From the NCBI GenBank assembly GCA_037349105.1, contig JAYJMM010000113.1, positions 1,054,001 through 1,118,000 of the forward strand: 64,000 bases of DNA. The letters are read 5' to 3'. The notes below the pieces were generated by a model. The model had not been told where the DNA came from and did no database searches. It was given only the letters and a program-made list of their open reading frames with translations. Positions 14,789-30,000 of this stretch are shown piece by piece (within the stretch, counting starts at the first letter, position 1; every line of letters begins with the position of its first letter). Origin of the DNA: Limnomonas spitsbergensis. Taxonomy: Eukaryota; Chlorophyta; Chlorophyceae; Chlamydomonadales. The position numbers and the translations under genes were made by a program.

Positions 14789-15039
14789 TCCTAATCCTGG
14801 TCTTGATTCCCCATTATAATTCCCAATCCTGGTCTTGATTCCCCATTATAATTCCCAATCCTGGTCTTGATTCCCCATTATAATTCCCAATCCAGGTCTT
14901 GATTCCCCATTATAATTCCCAATCCTGGTCTTGATTCCCCATTAGAATTCCCAATTCTGGTCTTGATTCCCCATTATAATTCCCAATCCTGGTCTTGATT
15001 CCCCATTAGAATTCCCAATTCTGGTCTTGATTCCCCATT

Positions 15040-18000
15040 ATAATTCCCAATCCAGGTCTTGATTCCCCATTAGAATTCCTTATCTTAGTCTTGATTCCCC
15101 ATTATAATTCCTAATCCTGGTCTTGATTCCCCATTATAATTCCCAGTTCTGGTCTTGATCCCCCATTAGAATTCCCAATCCTGGTCTTGATTCCCCATTA
15201 GAATTCCTTATCTTAGTCTTGATTCCCCATTATAATTCTTAATCTTGGTCTTGATTCCCCATTATAATTCCTAATCTTGGTCTTGATTCCCCATTAGAAT
15301 TCCTTATCTTGGTCTTGATTCCCCATTATAATTCCCAATCCTGGTCTTGTTTCCCCATTAGAATTCCTAATCTTGGTCTTTTGATTCCCCATTAGAATTC
15401 CCAATCCTGTTCTTAATTCCCCATTATAATTCCCAATTCTGGTCTTGATTCCCCATTATAATTCCCAATCCAAGTCATGTTTCCCCATTACAATTCCTAA
15501 TCGTGGTCTTGATTCCCCATTATAATTCCTAATCCTGGTCTTGATTCCCCATTATAATTCCCAGTTCTGGTCTTGATCCCCCATTAGAATTCCCAATCCT
15601 GGTCTTGATTCCCCATTAGAATTCCTTATCGTGGTCTTGATTCCCCATTATAATTCCCAATCCTGGTCTTGATTCCCCATTATAATTCCTAATTCTGGTC
15701 ATGTTTCCCCATTCGAATTCCCAATCCTGGTCTTGATTTCCCATTAGAATTCCTTATCTTGGTCTTGATTCCCCATTATAATTCCCAATCCTGGTCTTGA
15801 TTCCCCATTATAATTCATAATCTTGGTATTGATTCCCCATTAGAATTCCTTATCTTGATCTTGTTTGCCCATTCGAATTCCCAATCCGGGTCTTGTTTCC
15901 CCATTCGAATTCCCAATCCTGGTCTTGATTTCCCATTAGAATTCCTTATCTTGGTCTTGATTCCCCATTATAATTCCCAATCCTGGTCTTGATTCCCCAT
16001 TATAATTCCCAATCCTGGTCATGTTTCCCCATTCGAATTCCCAATTCTGGTCTTGATTTCCCATTAGAATTCCCAATCTTGGTCTTGATTCCCCATTAGA
16101 ATTCCTAATCATGGTCTTGATTCCCCATTATAATTCCCAATCCTGGTCTTGTTTCCCCATTATAATTCCCAATCCAGGTATTGATTCCCCATTAGAATTC
16201 CTAATCTTGGTCTTGATTCCCCATTATAATTCCTAATCCTGGTCTTGATTCCCCATTATAATTCCCAATTCTGGTCTTGATCCCCCATTATAATTCCCAA
16301 TCCTGGTCTTGATTCCCCATTATAATTCCCAATTCTGGTCTTGATCCCCCATTATAATTCCCAATCCAGGTCTTGATTCCCCATTATAATTCCCAACTCT
16401 GGTCTTGATCCCCCATTATAATTCCCAATTCTGGTCTTGATCCCCCATTAGAATTCCCAATCCTGGTCTTGATCCCCCATTAGAATTCCCAATCCAGGTC
16501 TTGATTCCCCATTATAATTCCCAATCCAGGTCTTGATTCCCCATTATAATTCCTAATCTTGGTCTTGATTCCCCATTATAATTCCCAATTTTGGTCTTGA
16601 TTCCCCATTAGAATTCCCAATCCTGGTCTTGATTCCCCATTATAATTCCCAATCCTGGTCTTGATTCCCCATTATAATTCCCAATCCAGGTCTTGATTCC
16701 CCATTATAATTCCCAATCCAGGTCTTGATTCCCCATTATAACTCCCAAACATGGTCTTGATTCCCCATTAGAATTCCCAATTCTGGTCTTGATCCCCCAT
16801 TAGAATTCCCAACCATGGTCTTGATTCCCCATTATAATTCCAAATTCTGGTCTTGATCCCCCATTATAATTCCCAATCCAGGTCTTGATTCCCCATTATA
16901 ATTCCCAATTCTGGTCTTGATCCCCCATTATAATTCCCAATTCTGGTCTTGATCCCCCATTATAATTTCTAATCTTGGTCTTGATTCCCCATTAGAATTC
17001 CCAATCCAGGTCTTGATTCCCCATTATAATTCCTAATCCTGGTCTTGATTCCCCATTATAATTCCCAATCTTGGTCTTGATTCCCCATTATAATTCCCAA
17101 TCCAGGTCTTGATTCCCCATTATAATTCCCAATCATGGTCTTGATTCCCCATTATAATTCCCAATCCTGGTCTTGATTCCCCATTATAATTCCCAATTCT
17201 GGTCTTGATCCCCCATTATAATTCCCAATCCAGGTCTTGATTCCCCATTATAATTCCCAATTCTGGTCTTGATCCCCCATTATAATTCCCAATCCTGGTC
17301 TTGTTTCCCCATTATAATTCCTAATCCTGGTCTTGTTTCCCCATTATAATTCCCAATCCAGGTCTTGATTCCCCATTAGAATTCCTTATCTTGGTCTTGA
17401 TTCCCCATTATAATTCCCAATCCAGGTCTTGATTCCCCATTATAATTCTTTATCTTGGTCTTGATTCCCCATTATAATTCCCAATCCTGGTCTTGTTTCC
17501 CCATTATAATTCCCAATCCTGGTCTTGATTCCCCATTATAATTCCTTATCTTGGTCTTGATTCCCCATTATAATTTCTAATCTTGGTCTTGATTCCCCAT
17601 TATAATTCCCAATTCTGGTCTTGATTCCCCATTATAATTCCCAATCCTGGTCTTGATTCCCCATTAGAATTCTTAATCTTGGTCTTGATTCCCCATTAGA
17701 ATTCCCAATCCTGTTTTTTGATTCCCCATTAGAATTCCCAATCCTGTTCTTGATTCCCCATTATAATTCCCAATTCTGGTCTTGATTCCCCATTATAATT
17801 CCCAATCCTGGTCTTGATTCCCCATTATAATTCCCAATCCTGGTCTTGATTCCCCATTAGAATTCCTTATCTTGGTCTTGATTCCCCATTAGAATTCCTA
17901 ATCCTGGTCTTGATTCCCCATTAGAATTCCTAATCTTGGTCTTGATTCCCCATTATAATTCCCAATCATGGTCTTGATTCCCCATTATAATTCCTAATCC

Positions 18001-21000
18001 ACGTGTTGATTCCACATTATAATTCCCAACATGGTCTTGATTCCCCATTAGAATTCCTTATCTTGGTCTTGATTCCCCATTAGAATTCCTAATCGTGGTC
18101 TTGATTCCCCATTATAATTCCCCATCATGGTCTTGATTCCTCATTATAATTCCCAATCCTGGTCTTGATTCCCCATTATAATTCCCAATCATGGTCTTGA
18201 TTCCCCATTATAATTCCCAATCCTGGTCTTGATTCCCCATTATAATTCCCAATCCTGGTCTTGATTCCCCATTATAATTCCCAATCCTGGTCTTGTTTCC
18301 CCATTATAATTCCCAATCCAGGTATTGATTCCCCATTAGAATTCCTAATCTTGGTCTTGATTCCCCATTATAATTCCTAATCCTGGTCTTGATTCCCCAT
18401 TATAATTCCTAATCCTGGTCTTGTTTCCCCATTAGAATTCATAATCTTGGTCTTGATTCCCCATTAGAATTACCAATCCTGGTCTTGATTCCCCATTATA
18501 ATTCCCAATTCTGGTCTTGATTCCCCATTATAATTCCCAGTCCTGTTCTTGATTCCCCATTAGAATTCCTAATCCTGGTCTTGATTCCCCATTAGAATTC
18601 CTTATCTTGGTCTTGATTCCCCATTATAATTCCTAATCTTGGTCTTGATTCCCCATTATAATTCCCAATCCTGGTCTTGTTTCCCCATTATAATTCCCAA
18701 TCCTGGTCTTGTTTCCCCATTATAATTCCCAATCCTGGTCTTGTTTCCCCATTATAATTCCCCATCATAGTCTTGATTCCCCATTATAATTCCCAATTCT
18801 GGTCTTGATTCCCCATTATAATTCCCAATCATGTTCTTGATTCCCCATTATAATTCATAATCCTGGTCTTGATTCCCCATTATAATTCCCAATCATGGTC
18901 TTCATTCCCCATTATAATTCCCAATCCAGGTCTTGATTCCCCATTATAATTCCCAATCCTGGTCTTGATTCCCCATTATAATTCCCAATCCTGGTCTTGA
19001 TTCCCCATTATAATTCCCAATCCAGGTCTTGATTCCCCATTATAATTCCTTATCTTGGTCTTGATTCCCCATTATAATTCCCAAGCCTGGTCTTGAATCC
19101 CCATTATAATTCCCAATCCTGGTCTTGATTCCCCATTATAATTCCCAATCCTGGTCTTGATTCCCCATTAGAATTCCTTATCTTGGTCTTGATTCCCCAT
19201 TATAATTTCTAATCTTGGTCTTGATTCCCCATTAGAATACCCAATCCTCGTCTTGTTTCCCCATTATAATTCCTAATCCTGGTCTTGATTCCCCATTATA
19301 ATTCCCAATCCTGGTCATGTTTCCCCATTATAATTCCCAATCCTGGTCTTGATTCCCCATTATAATTCCCAATCCAGGTCTTGATTCCCCATTATAATTC
19401 CCAATCCTGGTCTTGATTCCCCATTAGAATTCCCAATTCTGGTCTTGATTCCCCATTATAATTCCCAATCCTGGTCTTGATTCCCCATTAGAATTCCCAA
19501 TTCTGGTCTTGATTCCCCATTATAATTCCCAATCCAGGTCTTGATTCCCCATTATAATTCCCAATCCAGGTCTTGATTCCCCATTATAATTCCCAATCCT
19601 GTTCTTGATTCCCCATTAGAATTCCTTATCTTAGTCTTGATTCCCCATTATAATTCCTAATCTTGGTCTTGATTCCCCATTATAATTCCTAATCTTGGTC
19701 TTGATTCCCCATTAGAATTCCTTATCTTGGTCTTGATTCCCCATTATAATTCCCAATCCTGGTCTTGTTTCCCCATTAGAATTCCTAATCTTGGTCTTTT
19801 GATTCCCCATTAGAATTCCCAATCATGTTCTTAATTCCCCATTATAATTCCCAATTCTGGTCTTGATTCCCCATTATAATTCCCAATCCAAGTCATGTTT
19901 CCCCATTACAATTCCTAATCGTGGTCTTGATTCCCCATTATAATTCCTAATCCTGGTCTTGATTCCCCATTATAATTCCCAGTTCTGGTCTTGATCCCCC
20001 ATTAGAATTCCCAATCCTGGTCTTGATTCCCCATTAGAATTCCTTATCGTGGTCTTGATTCCCCATTATAATTCCCAATCCTGGTCTTGATTCCCCATTA
20101 TAATTCCTAATTCTGGTCCTGTTTCCCCATTCGAATTCCCAATCCTGGTCTTGATTTCCCATTAGAATTCCTTATCTTGGTCTTGATTCCCCATTATAAT
20201 TCCCAATCCTGGTCTTGATTCCCCATTATAATTCATAATCTTGGTATTGATTCCCCATTAGAATTCCTTATCTTGATCTTGTTTGCCCATTCGAATTCCC
20301 AATCCTGGTCTTGTTTCCCCATTCGAATTCCCAATCCTGGTCTTGATTTCCCATTAGAATTCCTTATCTTGGTCTTGATTCCCCATTATAATTCCCAATC
20401 CTGGTCTTGATTCCCCATTATAATTCCCAATCCTGGTCATGTTTCCCCATTCGAATTCCCAATTCTGGTCTTGATTTCCCATTAGAATTCCCAATCTTGG
20501 TCTTGATTCCCCATTAGAATTCCTAATCATGGTCTTGATTCCCCATTATAATTCCCAATCCAGGTCTTGATTCCCCATTATAATTCCCAATCCTGGTCTT
20601 GTTTCCCCATTATAATTCCCAATCCAGGTCTTGATTCCCCATTATAATTCCCAATCCTGGTCTTGATTCCCCATTATAATTCCCAATTCTGGTCTTGATC
20701 CCCCATTATAATTCCCAATCCTGGTCTTGATTCCCCATTATAATTCCCAATTCTGGTCTTGATCCCCCATTATAATTCCCAATCCAGGTCTTGATTCCCC
20801 ATTATAATTCCCAACTCTGGTCTTGATCCCCCATTATAATTCCCAATTCTGGTCTTGATCCCCCATTAGAATTCCCAATCCTGGTCTTGATCCCCCATTA
20901 GAATTCCCAATCCAGGTCTTGATTCCCCATTATAATTCCTAATCCTGATCTTGATTCCCCATTATAATTCCTAATCTTGGTCTTGATTCCCCATTATAAT

Positions 21001-24000
21001 TCCCAATTTTGGTATTGATCCCCATTATAATTCCCCATCATGGTCTTGATTCCTCATTATAATTCCCAATCCTGGTCTTGATTCCCCATTATAATTCCCA
21101 ATCATGGTCTTGATTCCCCATTATAATTCCCAATCCTGGTCTTGATTCCCCATTATAATTCCCAATCCTGGTCTTGATTCCCCATTATAATTCCCAATCC
21201 TGGTCTTGTTTCCCCATTATAATTCCCAATCCAGGTATTGATTCCCCATTAGAATTCCTAATCTTGGTCTTGATTCCCCATTATAATTCCTAATCCTGGT
21301 CTTGATTCCCCATTATAATTCCTAATCCTGGTCTTGTTTCCCCATTAGAATTCATAATCTTGGTCTTGATTCCCCATTAGAATTACCAATCCTGGTCTTG
21401 ATTCCCCATTATAATTCCCAATTCTGGTCTTGATTCCCCATTATAATTCCCAATCCTGTTCTTGATTCCCCATTAGAATTCCTAATCCTGGTCTTGATTC
21501 CCCATTAGAATTCCTTATCTTGGTCTTGATTCCCCATTATAATTCCTAATCTTGGTCTTGATTCCCCATTATAATTCCCAATCCTGGTCTTGTTTCCCCA
21601 TTATAATTCCCAATCCTGGTCTTGTTTCCCCATTATAATTCCCAATCCTGGTCTTGTTTCCCCATTATAATTCCCCATCATGGTCTTGATTCCCCATTAT
21701 AATTCCCAATTCTGGTCTTGATTCCCCATTATAATTCCCAATCATGTTCTTGATTCCCCATTATAATTCATAATCCTGGTCTTGATTCCCCATTATAATT
21801 CCCAATCATGGTCTTCATTCCCCATTATAATTCCCAATCCAGGTCTTGATTCCCCATTATAATTCCCAATCCTGGTCTTGATTCCCCATTATAATTCCCA
21901 ATCCTGGTCTTGATTCCCCATTATAATTCCCAATCCAGGTCTTGATTCCCCATTATAATTCCCAATCATGGTCTTGATTCCCCATTATAATTCCCAATCC
22001 TGGTCTTGATTCCCCATTATAATTCCCAATCCTGGTCTTGATTCCCCATTATAATTCCCAATCCTGGTCTTGATTCCCCATTAGAATTCCTTATCTTGGT
22101 CTTGATTCCCCATTATAATTTCTAATCTTGGTCTTGATTCCCCATTAGAATACCCAATCCTCGTCTTGTTTCCCCATTATAATTCCTAATCCTGGTCTTG
22201 ATTCCCCATTATAATTCCCAATCCTGGTCATGTTTCCCCATTATAATTCCCAATCCTGGTCTTGATTCCCCATTATAATTCCCAATCCAGGTCTTGATTC
22301 CCCATTATAATTCCCAATCCTGGTCTTGATTCCCCATTAGAATTCCCAATTCTGGTCTTGATTCCCCATTATAATTCCCAATCCTGGTCTTGATTCCCCA
22401 TTAGAATTCCCAATTCTGGTCTTGATTCCCCATTATAATTCCCAATCCAGGTCTTGATTCCCCATTATAATTCCCAATCCAGGTCTTGATTCCCCATTAT
22501 AATTCCCAATCCTGTTCTTGATTCCCCATTAGAATTCCTTATCTTAGTCTTGATTCCCCATTATAATTCCTAATCTTGGTCTTGATTCCCCATTATAATT
22601 CCTAATCTTGGTCTTGATTCCCCATTAGAATTCCTTATCTTGGTCTTGATTCCCCATTATAATTCCCAATCCTGGTCTTGTTTCCCCATTAGAATTCCTA
22701 ATCTTGGTCTTTTGATTCCCCATTAGAATTCCCAATCCTGTTCTTAATTCCCCATTATAATTCCCAATTCTGGTCTTGATTCCCCATTATAATTCCCAAT
22801 CCAAGTCATGTTTCCCCATTACAATTCCTAATCGTGGTCTTGATTCCCCATTATAATTCCTAATCCTGGTCTTGATTCCCCATTATAATTCCCAGTTCTG
22901 GTCTTGATCCCCCATTAGAATTCCCAATCCTGGTCTTGATTCCCCATTAGAATTCCTTATCGTGGTCTTGATTCCCCATTATAATTCCCAATCCTGGTCT
23001 TGATTCCCCATTATAATTCCAAATTCTGGTCCTGTTTCCCCATTCGAATTCCCAATCCTGGTCTTGATTTCCCATTAGAATTCCTTATCTTGGTCTTGAT
23101 TCCCCATTATAATTCCCAATCCTGGTCTTGATTCCCCATTATAATTCATAATCTTGGTATTGATTCCCCATTAGAATTCCTTATCTTGATCTTGTTTGCC
23201 CATTCGAATTCCCAATCCTGGTCTTGTTTCCCCATTCGAATTCCCAATCCTGGTCTTGATTTCCCATTAGAATTCCTTATCTTGGTCTTGATTCCCCATT
23301 ATAATTCCCAATCCTGGTCTTGATTCCCCATTATAATTCCCAATCCTGGTCATGTTTCCCCATTCGAATTCCCAATTCTGGTCTTGATTTCCCATTAGAA
23401 TTCCCAATCTTGGTCTTGATTCCCCATTAGAATTCCTAATCATGGTCTTGATTCCCCATTATAATTCCCAATCCAGGTCTTGATTCCCCATTATAATTCC
23501 CAATCCTGGTCTTGTTTCCCCATTATAATTCCCAATCCAGGTCTTGATTCCCCATTATAATTCCCAATCCTGGTCTTGATTCCCCATTATAATTCCCAAT
23601 TCTGGTCTTGATCCCCCATTATAATTCCCAATCCTGGTCTTGATTCCCCATTATAATTCCCAATTCTGGTCTTGATCCCCCATTATAATTCCCAATCCAG
23701 GTCTTGATTCCCCATTATAATTCCCAACTCTGGTCTTGATCCCCCATTATAATTCCCAATTCTGGTCTTGATCCCCCATTAGAATTCCCAATCCTGGTCT
23801 TGATCCCCCATTAGAATTCCCAATCCAGGTCTTGATTCCCCATTATAATTCCTAATCCTGATCTTGATTCCCCATTATAATTCCTAATCTTGGTCTTGAT
23901 TCCCCATTATAATTCCCAATTTTGGTATTGATCCCCATTAGAATTCCCAATCCTGGTCTTGATTCCCCATTATAATTCCCAATCCTGGTCTTGATTCCCC

Positions 24001-27000
24001 ATTATAATTCCCAATCCAGGTCTTGATTCCCCATTATAATTCCCAATCCAGGTCTTGATTCCCCATTATAACTCCCAAACATGGTCTTGATTCCCCATTA
24101 GAATTCCCAATTCTGGTCTTGATCCCCCATTAGAATTCCCAACCATGGTCTTGATTCCCCATTATAATTCCAAATTCTGGTCTTGATCCCCCATTATAAT
24201 TCCCAATCCAGGTCTTGATTCCCCATTATAATTCCCAATTCTGGTCTTGATCCCCCATTATAATTCCCAATTCTGGTCTTGATCCCCCATTATAATTCCC
24301 AATCCTGGTCTTGATTCCCCATTAGAATTCCCAATCCAGGTCTTGATTCCCCATTATAATTCCTAATCCTGGTCTTGATTCCCCATTATAATTCCCAATC
24401 TTGGTCTTGATTCCCCATTATAATTCCCAATCCAGGTCTTGATTCCCCATTATAATTCCCAATCATGGTCTTGATTCCCCATTATAATTCCCAATCCTTG
24501 TCTTGATTCCCCATTATAATTCCCAATTCTGGTCTTGATCCCCCATTATAATTCCCAATCCAGGTCTTGATTCCCCATTATAATTCCCAATTCTGGTCTT
24601 GATCCCCCATTATAATTCCCAATCCTGGTCTTGTTTCCCCATTATAATTCCTAATCCTGGTCTTGTTTCCCCATTATAATTCCCAATCCAGGTCTTGATT
24701 CCCCATTAGAATTCCTTATCTTGGTCTTGATTCCCCATTATAATTCCCAATCCAGGTCTTGATTCCCCATTATAATTCTTTATCTTGGTCTTGATTCCCC
24801 ATTATAATTCCCAATCCTGGTCTTGTTTCCCCATTATAATTCCCAATCCTGGTCTTGATTCCCCATTATAATTCCTTATCTTGGTCTTGATTCCCCATTA
24901 TAATTTCTAATCCTGGTCTTGATTCCCCATTAGAATACCCAATCCTGGTCTTGTTTCCCCATTATAATTCCCAATCCTGGTCTTGATTCCCCATTAGAAT
25001 TCTTAATCTTGGTCTTGATTCCCCATTAGAATTCCCAATCCTGTTTTTTGATTCCCCATTAGAATTCCCAATCCTGTTCTTGATTCCCCATTATAATTCC
25101 CAATCCAGGTATTGATTCCCCATTATAATTCCCAATCCTGGTCTTGATTCCCCATTATAATTCCCAATCCTGGTCTTGATTCCCCATTCGAATTCCTTAT
25201 CTTGGTCTTGATTCCCCATTAGAATTCCTAATCCTGGTCTTGATTCCCCATTAGAATTCCTAATCTTGGTCTTGATTCCCCATTATAATTCCCAATCATG
25301 GTCTTGATTCCCCATTATAATTCCTAATCCAGGTGTTGATTCCACATTATAATTCCCAACATGGTCTTGATTCCCCATTAGAATTCCTTATCTTGGTCTT
25401 GATTCCCCATTAGAATTCCTAATCGTGGTCTTGATTCCCCATTATAATTCCCCATCATGGTCTTGATTCCTCATTATAATTCCCAATCCTGGTCTTGATT
25501 CCCCATTATAATTCCCAATCATGGTCTTGATTCCCCATTATAATTCCCAATCCTGGTCTTGATTCCCCATTATAATTCCCAATCCTGGTCTTGATTCCCC
25601 ATTATAATTCCCAATCCTGTTCTTGATTCCCCATTATAATTCCCAATCCAGGTATTGATTCCCCATTAGAATTCCTAATCTTGGTCTTGATTCCCCATTA
25701 TAATTCCTAATCCTGGTCTTGATTCCCCATTATAATTCCTAATCCTGGTCTTGTTTCCCCATTAGAATTCATAATCTTGGTCTTGATTCCCCATTAGAAT
25801 TACCAATCCTGGTCTTGATTCCCCATTATAATTCCCAATTCTGGTCATGATTCCCCATTATAATTCCCAATCCTGTTCTTGATTCCCCATTAGAATTCCT
25901 AATCCTGGTCTTGATTCCCCATTAGAATTCCTTATCTTGGTCTTGATTCCCCATTATAATTCCTAATCTTGGTCTTGATTCCCCATTATAATTCCCAATC
26001 CTGGTCTTGTTTCCCCATTATAATTCCCAATCCTGGTCTTGTTTCCCCATTATAATTCCCAATCCTGGTCTTGTTTCCCCATTATAATTCCCCATCATGG
26101 TCTTGATTCCCCATTATAATTCCCAATTCTGGTCTTGATTCCCCATTATAATTCCCAATCATGTTCTTGATTCCCCATTATAATTCATAATCCTGGTCTT
26201 GATTCCCCATTATAATTCCCAATCATGGTCTTCATTCCCCATTATAATTCCCAATCCAGGTCTTGATTCCCCATTATAATTCCCAATCCTGGTCTTGATT
26301 CCCCATTATAATTCCCAATCCTGGTCTTGATTCCCCATTATAATTCCCAATCCAGGTCTTGATTCCCCATTATAATTCCTTATCTTGGTCTTGATTCCCC
26401 ATTATAATTCCCAAGCCTGGTCTTGATTCCCCATTATAATTCCCAATCCTGGTCTTGATTCCCCATTATAATTCCCAATTCTGGTCTTGATTCCCCATTA
26501 GAATTCCTTATCTTGGTCTTGATTCCCCATTATAATTTCTAATCTTGGTCTTGATTCCCCATTAGAATACCCAATCCTCGTCTTGTTTCCCCATTATAAT
26601 TCCCAATCCTGGTCTTGATTCCCCATTATAATTCACAATCATGGTCTCGATTCCCCATAAGAATTCCCAATCCTGTTCTTGATTCCCCATTATAATTCCC
26701 AATTCTGGTCTTGATTCCCCATTATAATTCCTAATCGTGGTCTTGATTCCCCATTATAATTCATAATCCTGGTCTTGATTCCCCATTATAATTCCCAATC
26801 ATGGTCTTGATTCCCCATTATAATTCCTAATCTTGGTCTAGATTCCCCATTATAATTCCTAATCTTGGTCTTGATTCCCCATTATAATTCCTAATCCTGG
26901 TCTTGTTTCCCCATTAGAATTCCTAATCTTGGTCTTGATACCCCATTAGAATTCCCAATCCTGTTCTTGATTCCCCATTATAATTCCCAATTCTGGTATT

Positions 27001-30000
27001 GATTTCCTATTATAATTCCCAATCCTGTTCTTGATTCCCCATTAAATTCATAATCCTGGTCTTGATTCCCCATTATAATTCCTTATCTTGGTCTTGATTC
27101 CCCATTAGAATTCCTAATCCTGGTCTTGATTCCCCATTAGAATTCATAATCTTGGTCTTGCTTCCCCATTATAATTCCCAATCATGGTCTTCATTCCCCA
27201 TTATAATTCCTAATCCAGGTCTTGATCCCCCATTATAATTCCCAATCATGGTCTTGATTCCCCATTATAATTCCCAATCCAGGTCTTGATTCCCCATTAG
27301 AATTCCTAATCCTGGTCTTGATTCCCCATTATAATTCCCCATCATGGTCTTGATTCCCCATTATAATTCCCAATTCTGGTCTTGATTCCCCATTATAATT
27401 CCCAATCATGTTCTTGATTCCCCATTATAATTCCCAATCCTGGTCTTGTTTCCCCATTATAATTCCCAATCCTGGTCTTGTTTCCCCATTATAATTCCCA
27501 ATCTTGGTCTTGTTTCCCCATTATAATTCCCCATCATGGTCTTGATTCCCCATTATAATTCCCAATTCTGGTCTTGATTCCCCATTATAATTCCCAATCA
27601 TGTTCTTGATTCCCCATTATAATTCCTAATCTTGGTCTAGATTCCCCATTATAATTCCTAATCTTGGTCTTGATTCCCCATTATAATTCCTAATCCTGGT
27701 CTTGTTTCCCCATTAGAATTCCTAATCTTGGTCTTGATACCCCATTATAATTCCCAATCCTGGTCTTGATTCCCCATTATAATTCCCAATCCTGGTCTTG
27801 TTTCCCCATTATAATTCCCCATCATGGTCTTGATTCCCCATTATAATTCCCAATTCTGGTCTTGATTCCCCATTATAATTCCCAATCATGTTCTTGATTC
27901 CCCATTATAATTCATCATCCTGGTCTTGATTCCCCATTATAATTCCCAATCATGGTCTTCATTCCCCATTATAATTCCCAATCCAGGTCTTGATTCCCCA
28001 TTATAATTCCCAATCCTGGTCTTGATTCCCCATTATAATTCCCAATCCTGGTCTTGATTCCCCATTATAATTCCCAACCATGTTCTTGATTCCCCATTAT
28101 AATTCTCAATCCTGTTCTTGATTCCCCATTATAATTCCCAATCCTGGTCTTGTTTCCCCATTATAATTCCCAATCCTGGTCTTGTTTCCCCATTATAATT
28201 CCCAATCCTGGTCTTGATTCCCCATTATAATTCCCAATCCAGGTCTTGATTCCCCATTAGAATTCCTAATCCTGGTCTTCATTCCCCATTATAATTCCCA
28301 ATCCTGGTCTTGATTCCCCATTATAATTCCCAATCCAGGTCTTGATTCCCCATTATAATTCCCAATCCTGGTCTTGATTCCCCATTAGAATTCCCAATTC
28401 TGGTCTTGATTCCCCATTATAATTCCCAATCCAGGTCTTGATTCCCCATTATAATTCCCAATCATGGTCTTGATTCCCCATTATAATTCCCAATTCTGGT
28501 CTTGATTCCCCATTATAATTCCCAATTCTGGTCTTGATCCCCCATTATAATTCCCAATCCGGGTCTTGATTCCCCATTATAATTCCCAATTCTGGTCTTG
28601 ATCCCCCATTATAATTCCCAATCCTGGTCTTGTTTCCCCATTATAATTCCTAATCCTGGTCTTGTTTCCCCATTATAATTCCCAATCCAGGTCTTGATTC
28701 CCCATTAGAATTCCTTATCTTGGTCTTGATTCCCCATTATAATTCCCAATCCAGGTCTTGATTCCCCATTATAATTCTTTATCTTGGTCTTGATTCCCCA
28801 TTATAATTCCCAATCCTGGTCTTGTTTCCCCATTATAATTCCCAATCCTGGTCTTGATTCCCCATTATAATTCCTTATCTTGGTCTTGATTCCCCATTAT
28901 AATTTCTAATCCTGGTCTTGATTCCCCATTAGAATACCCAATCCTGGTCTTGTTTCCCCATTATAATTCCCAATCCTGGTCTTGATTCCCCATTAGAATT
29001 CTTAATCTTGGTCTTGATTCCCCATTAGAATTCCCAATCCTGTTTTTTGATTCCCCATTAGAATTCCCAATCCTGTTCTTGATTCCCCATTATAATTCCC
29101 AATCCAGGTATTGATTCCCCATTATAATTCCCAATCCTGGTCTTGATTCCCCATTATAATTCCCAATCCTGGTCTTGATTCCCCATTCGAATTCCTTATC
29201 TTGGTCTTGATTCCCCATTAGAATTCCTAATCCTGGTCTTGATTCCCCATTAGAATTCCTAATCTTGGTCTTGATTCCCCATTATAATTCCCAATCATGG
29301 TCTTGATTCCCCATTATAATTCCTAATCCAGGTGTTGATTCCACATTATAATTCCCAACATGGTCTTGATTCCCCATTAGAATTCCTTATCTTGGTCTTG
29401 ATTCCCCATTAGAATTCCTAATCGTGGTCTTGATTCCCCATTATAATTCCCCATCATGGTCTTGATTCCTCATTATAATTCCCAATCCTGGTCTTGATTC
29501 CCCATTATAATTCCCAATCATGGTCTTGATTCCCCATTATAATTCCCAATCCTGGTCTTGATTCCCCATTATAATTCCCAATCCTGGTCTTGATTCCCCA
29601 TTATAATTCCCAATCCTGTTCTTGATTCCCCATTATAATTCCCAATCCAGGTATTGATTCCCCATTAGAATTCCTAATCTTGGTCTTGATTCCCCATTAT
29701 AATTCCTAATCCTGGTCTTGATTCCCCATTATAATTCCTAATCCTGGTCTTGTTTCCCCATTAGAATTCATAATCTTGGTCTTGATTCCCCATTAGAATT
29801 ACCAATCCTGGTCTTGATTCCCCATTATAATTCCCAATTCTGGTCATGATTCCCCATTATAATTCCCAATCCTGTTCTTGATTCCCCATTAGAATTCCTA
29901 ATCCTGGTCTTGATTCCCCATTAGAATTCCTTATCTTGGTCTTGATTCCCCATTATAATTCCTAATCTTGGTCTTGATTCCCCATTATAATTCCCAATCC